Positions 62,263 through 64,000 of a stretch of DNA of 64,000 nt are shown here, one piece after another. This stretch comes from Lytechinus variegatus (Eukaryota > Echinodermata > Echinoidea > Temnopleuroida > Toxopneustidae). The notes under the pieces were generated by a model. That model was not told the origin of the DNA. It saw only the letters and a program-made list of their open reading frames with translations, and ran no database searches. How positions within the stretch are numbered: position 1 is the stretch's first letter; each line of letters starts with the position of its first letter. The position numbers and the translations under genes are program-made. The DNA is taken from positions 8,574,140 to 8,638,139 of the forward strand of contig NC_054740.1 of the NCBI RefSeq assembly GCF_018143015.1, read 5' to 3'.

Positions 62263-63071
62263 ATATATAAGATATGGGATGATTACTGTAGAGCTACATG
62301 TTTGTACTCAGTGTTGGTCAGTCAGAATAAGGATGAAAAAACAAAGACAAGTTCACAAAAACAAGGACATGCCACAGCAATTTTAGGATACTGGCCAAAT
62401 TCTTCATAGGGCAGAGTTTTGTTGACCAGTATTCTTTTTTGCTTTTAAGTGCATCTTGAACACTGCAGTATGACTTGAGGATTTTCAGCATCAGATCTCT
62501 CTCTCCTGATTTTTTGTGGCTTCCCTCCATCTCTCCACAACATCTCTCAGTCTTCAATCCTTCTAGTGCTCTTTCTGACATTGACCCACCCCCTCTATCT
62601 TCCAATCCCTCCCTCTTCCCCATTAATCCCTTCCCCCATACCTCCTTCTCTGCATTATTTTCTTTCATTTCAAACATTTATTTCCTCAAGCACATGCAGG
62701 TTGATCTGACAAACTGCTGCAGTGTTTTATGTTTGAAAATATATTTTTTTTGACAATGATTTGAAGTAGACTATAGCAGTGGATTTGTTTTGTTTGTGTT
62801 TATGTGTTTGTGTTGGCTCTTGCTGGAGTAAACCCTGGCATACAGATTCTATTTCAGCTTAGATTGGAGAGCTCTGTTTTCTTAAAAAATGAAAAGACCA
62901 GTATGAGAGTAATTTGAATACAAGTTGATCAGTTTGATCAATTTAACCCTATTGGCTGTACGGAGAAAAATTGCATGAAGATAAATCAATTAAAACACAT
63001 CTGAATTTATTCCTCTTTTACTATATTAAGAGACTGATGGAATAAAAGAGAGTACATTTGCTGGAAGCAAC
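62263..63071. other. No gene recognised
   Basis: Unassigned sequence with a pyrimidine-rich stretch near 62500-62660. Confidence 0.4.
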
Positions 63072-63075
63072 TTAA

Positions 63076-63730
63076 CTCATTGAGTGCTTCGTGCACGCTA
63101 CGTATCCTACTATAACATGCCACACTCGTGCTCGCACGCCTACTATTGATTGCTTTGTGCTTGCATTGTTTCCTACCCTTGCCTGCTTCGTGCATGACTG
63201 CGCACATTCGGAATTACAATCATTGTTACGCCGTTTTGCATTGTATTGCGCATCGCATGCATGCCGTAATTAGCACTATTGTGTGCAGTGCGAACTCTGC
63301 TTTTTGACAGATCAACTTTATACGCGGTTTACATTCGACTTTTTCGAGTATTTCTACATTTTTTACAAGATATGGCTCCGCCTCTGAGAGGGAAGAGACC
63401 TAGGTTTTTTGATCCATACAAAACACTCCACTAAATGGAACTACTTGATACAACTCATATTTTAGCGGTAAAGATAATAACCAATCTATATAATGAGGAG
63501 ACCACTATAAGGGGTATGAAATTTCCTACAACTTTACTACACAATATTTTGTGGATAAACTAATCGTTAGAGAGTTATAAGCAATTGTAATCATGACTAT
63601 TGAAAGGAGTGAATACGACTCGCGATCCCAAAATCAATGTGGCACACGGGGGTTTTGTGGCTGGCACAGGGGATTAGCATCGGATTAGCACTGTGGCATT
63701 GGGTTAGTAGTGTGCGTGGCATGTTAAGAG
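63076..63730. mobile_element. TTAA-flanked element near the window end
   Basis: TTAA at 63072-63075 and 63731-63734 bounds 655 bp starting CTCATTGAGTGC and ending GCATGTTAAGAG (imperfect inverted ends). GC-richer left part with GCTTCGTGCA motifs. No transposase frame. GGAATAAAAGAGAGT occurs on both sides (63038 and 63760), outside the TTAA borders. Confidence 0.55.
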
Positions 63731-63734
63731 TTAA

Positions 63735-64000
63735 ATAAGTGCTCATTGCAAGAAAGATGGAATAAAAGAGAGTGAATTTTTACACTCATGTTCATGTTTT
63801 CATGGATGTAAAATATTTCCAGATCTGCGGTGAATTAAACAAGTTGAACTCTTGGTTTTGAGTCTTAAATCTTGCCAATTATGGGCACGAGATCATATTA
63901 ACATATTTTTATTCCCATCAGCAACATGTTAGTTTGGATCTGGATCCCATTTTATGAAGACTTGTCATAATAACAAGCTTACCATTAGCCAATCACATTG
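63735..64000. other. No gene recognised to the window end
   Basis: AT-rich sequence without identifiable features. Confidence 0.4.

Noticed and set aside
62030..62409. His-, Ile- and Ser-rich + strand frames
   Set aside because: Three readings of one CAT microsatellite.

Overview
This window looks like nuclear DNA of an animal with an AT-rich, repeat-dense genome, most likely a marine invertebrate deuterostome and probably a sea urchin. The basis is split genes with GT-AG introns, abundant non-LTR retrotransposon debris, a tRNA-derived SINE, many short inverted-repeat elements and (CAT)n tracts. The species assignment is inference from repeat style, not proof. No bacterial-type operons, rRNA genes or CRISPR arrays were seen.

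The clearest gene is on the + strand at 233-6527. Five phase-compatible exons encode a predicted 340-residue type I membrane protein: signal peptide, one cysteine-rich WSC domain, short Thr-rich stalk, one membrane helix and a tyrosine-containing cytoplasmic tail. Its first intron (366-4241) is mostly a large inverted-repeat element (989-3974) wrapped around a dead non-LTR reverse transcriptase fragment. At 15464-16158 lies a second terminal exon with its own Ser/Thr stalk, membrane helix and a different tyrosine-rich tail, followed by a poly(A) signal. Its acceptor phase matches the WSC and stalk exon donors, and no separate ectodomain was found for it, so it may be an alternative tail of the same receptor. 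Between the two tails lie a 40-bp minisatellite (7377-8262), a small MITE-like element and two broken LINEs arranged head to head (about 10985-13240 on -, 13410-15340 on +).

From 16.3 to 28.2 kb only repeats were recognised: TTAA-flanked and TA-flanked inverted-repeat elements, a foldback with perfect 17-bp ends (22059-22626), and a SINE-like sequence. At 28.2-38.3 kb there is a 4-kb segmental duplication (28239-32194 and 33980-38285). The two copies act as natural empty and filled sites: copy 1 carries a 795-bp element with three perfect DR1 nuclear-receptor motifs, and copy 2 carries a 1372-bp 5'-truncated CR1/L2-type LINE whose frame is open to the break. A 121-bp exon-like unit with strong splice sites is kept in both.

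At 39415-39480 a probable first coding exon (very basic, 22 codons, consensus donor) suggests that a second gene starts there and continues beyond the window. The 41.5-44.4 kb region is another block duplication, containing a tandem array of CCAAT-box units and a TTAA-flanked insertion whose empty site is present nearby. The rest is intron-like or intergenic: a direct plus inverted repeat cluster (50.5-51.3 kb), the tRNA-Val-like SINE (52.95-53.16 kb), a four-and-a-fraction copy tandem array of 1.2-kb units (57070-62262), and a TTAA-flanked element near the end (63076-63730).
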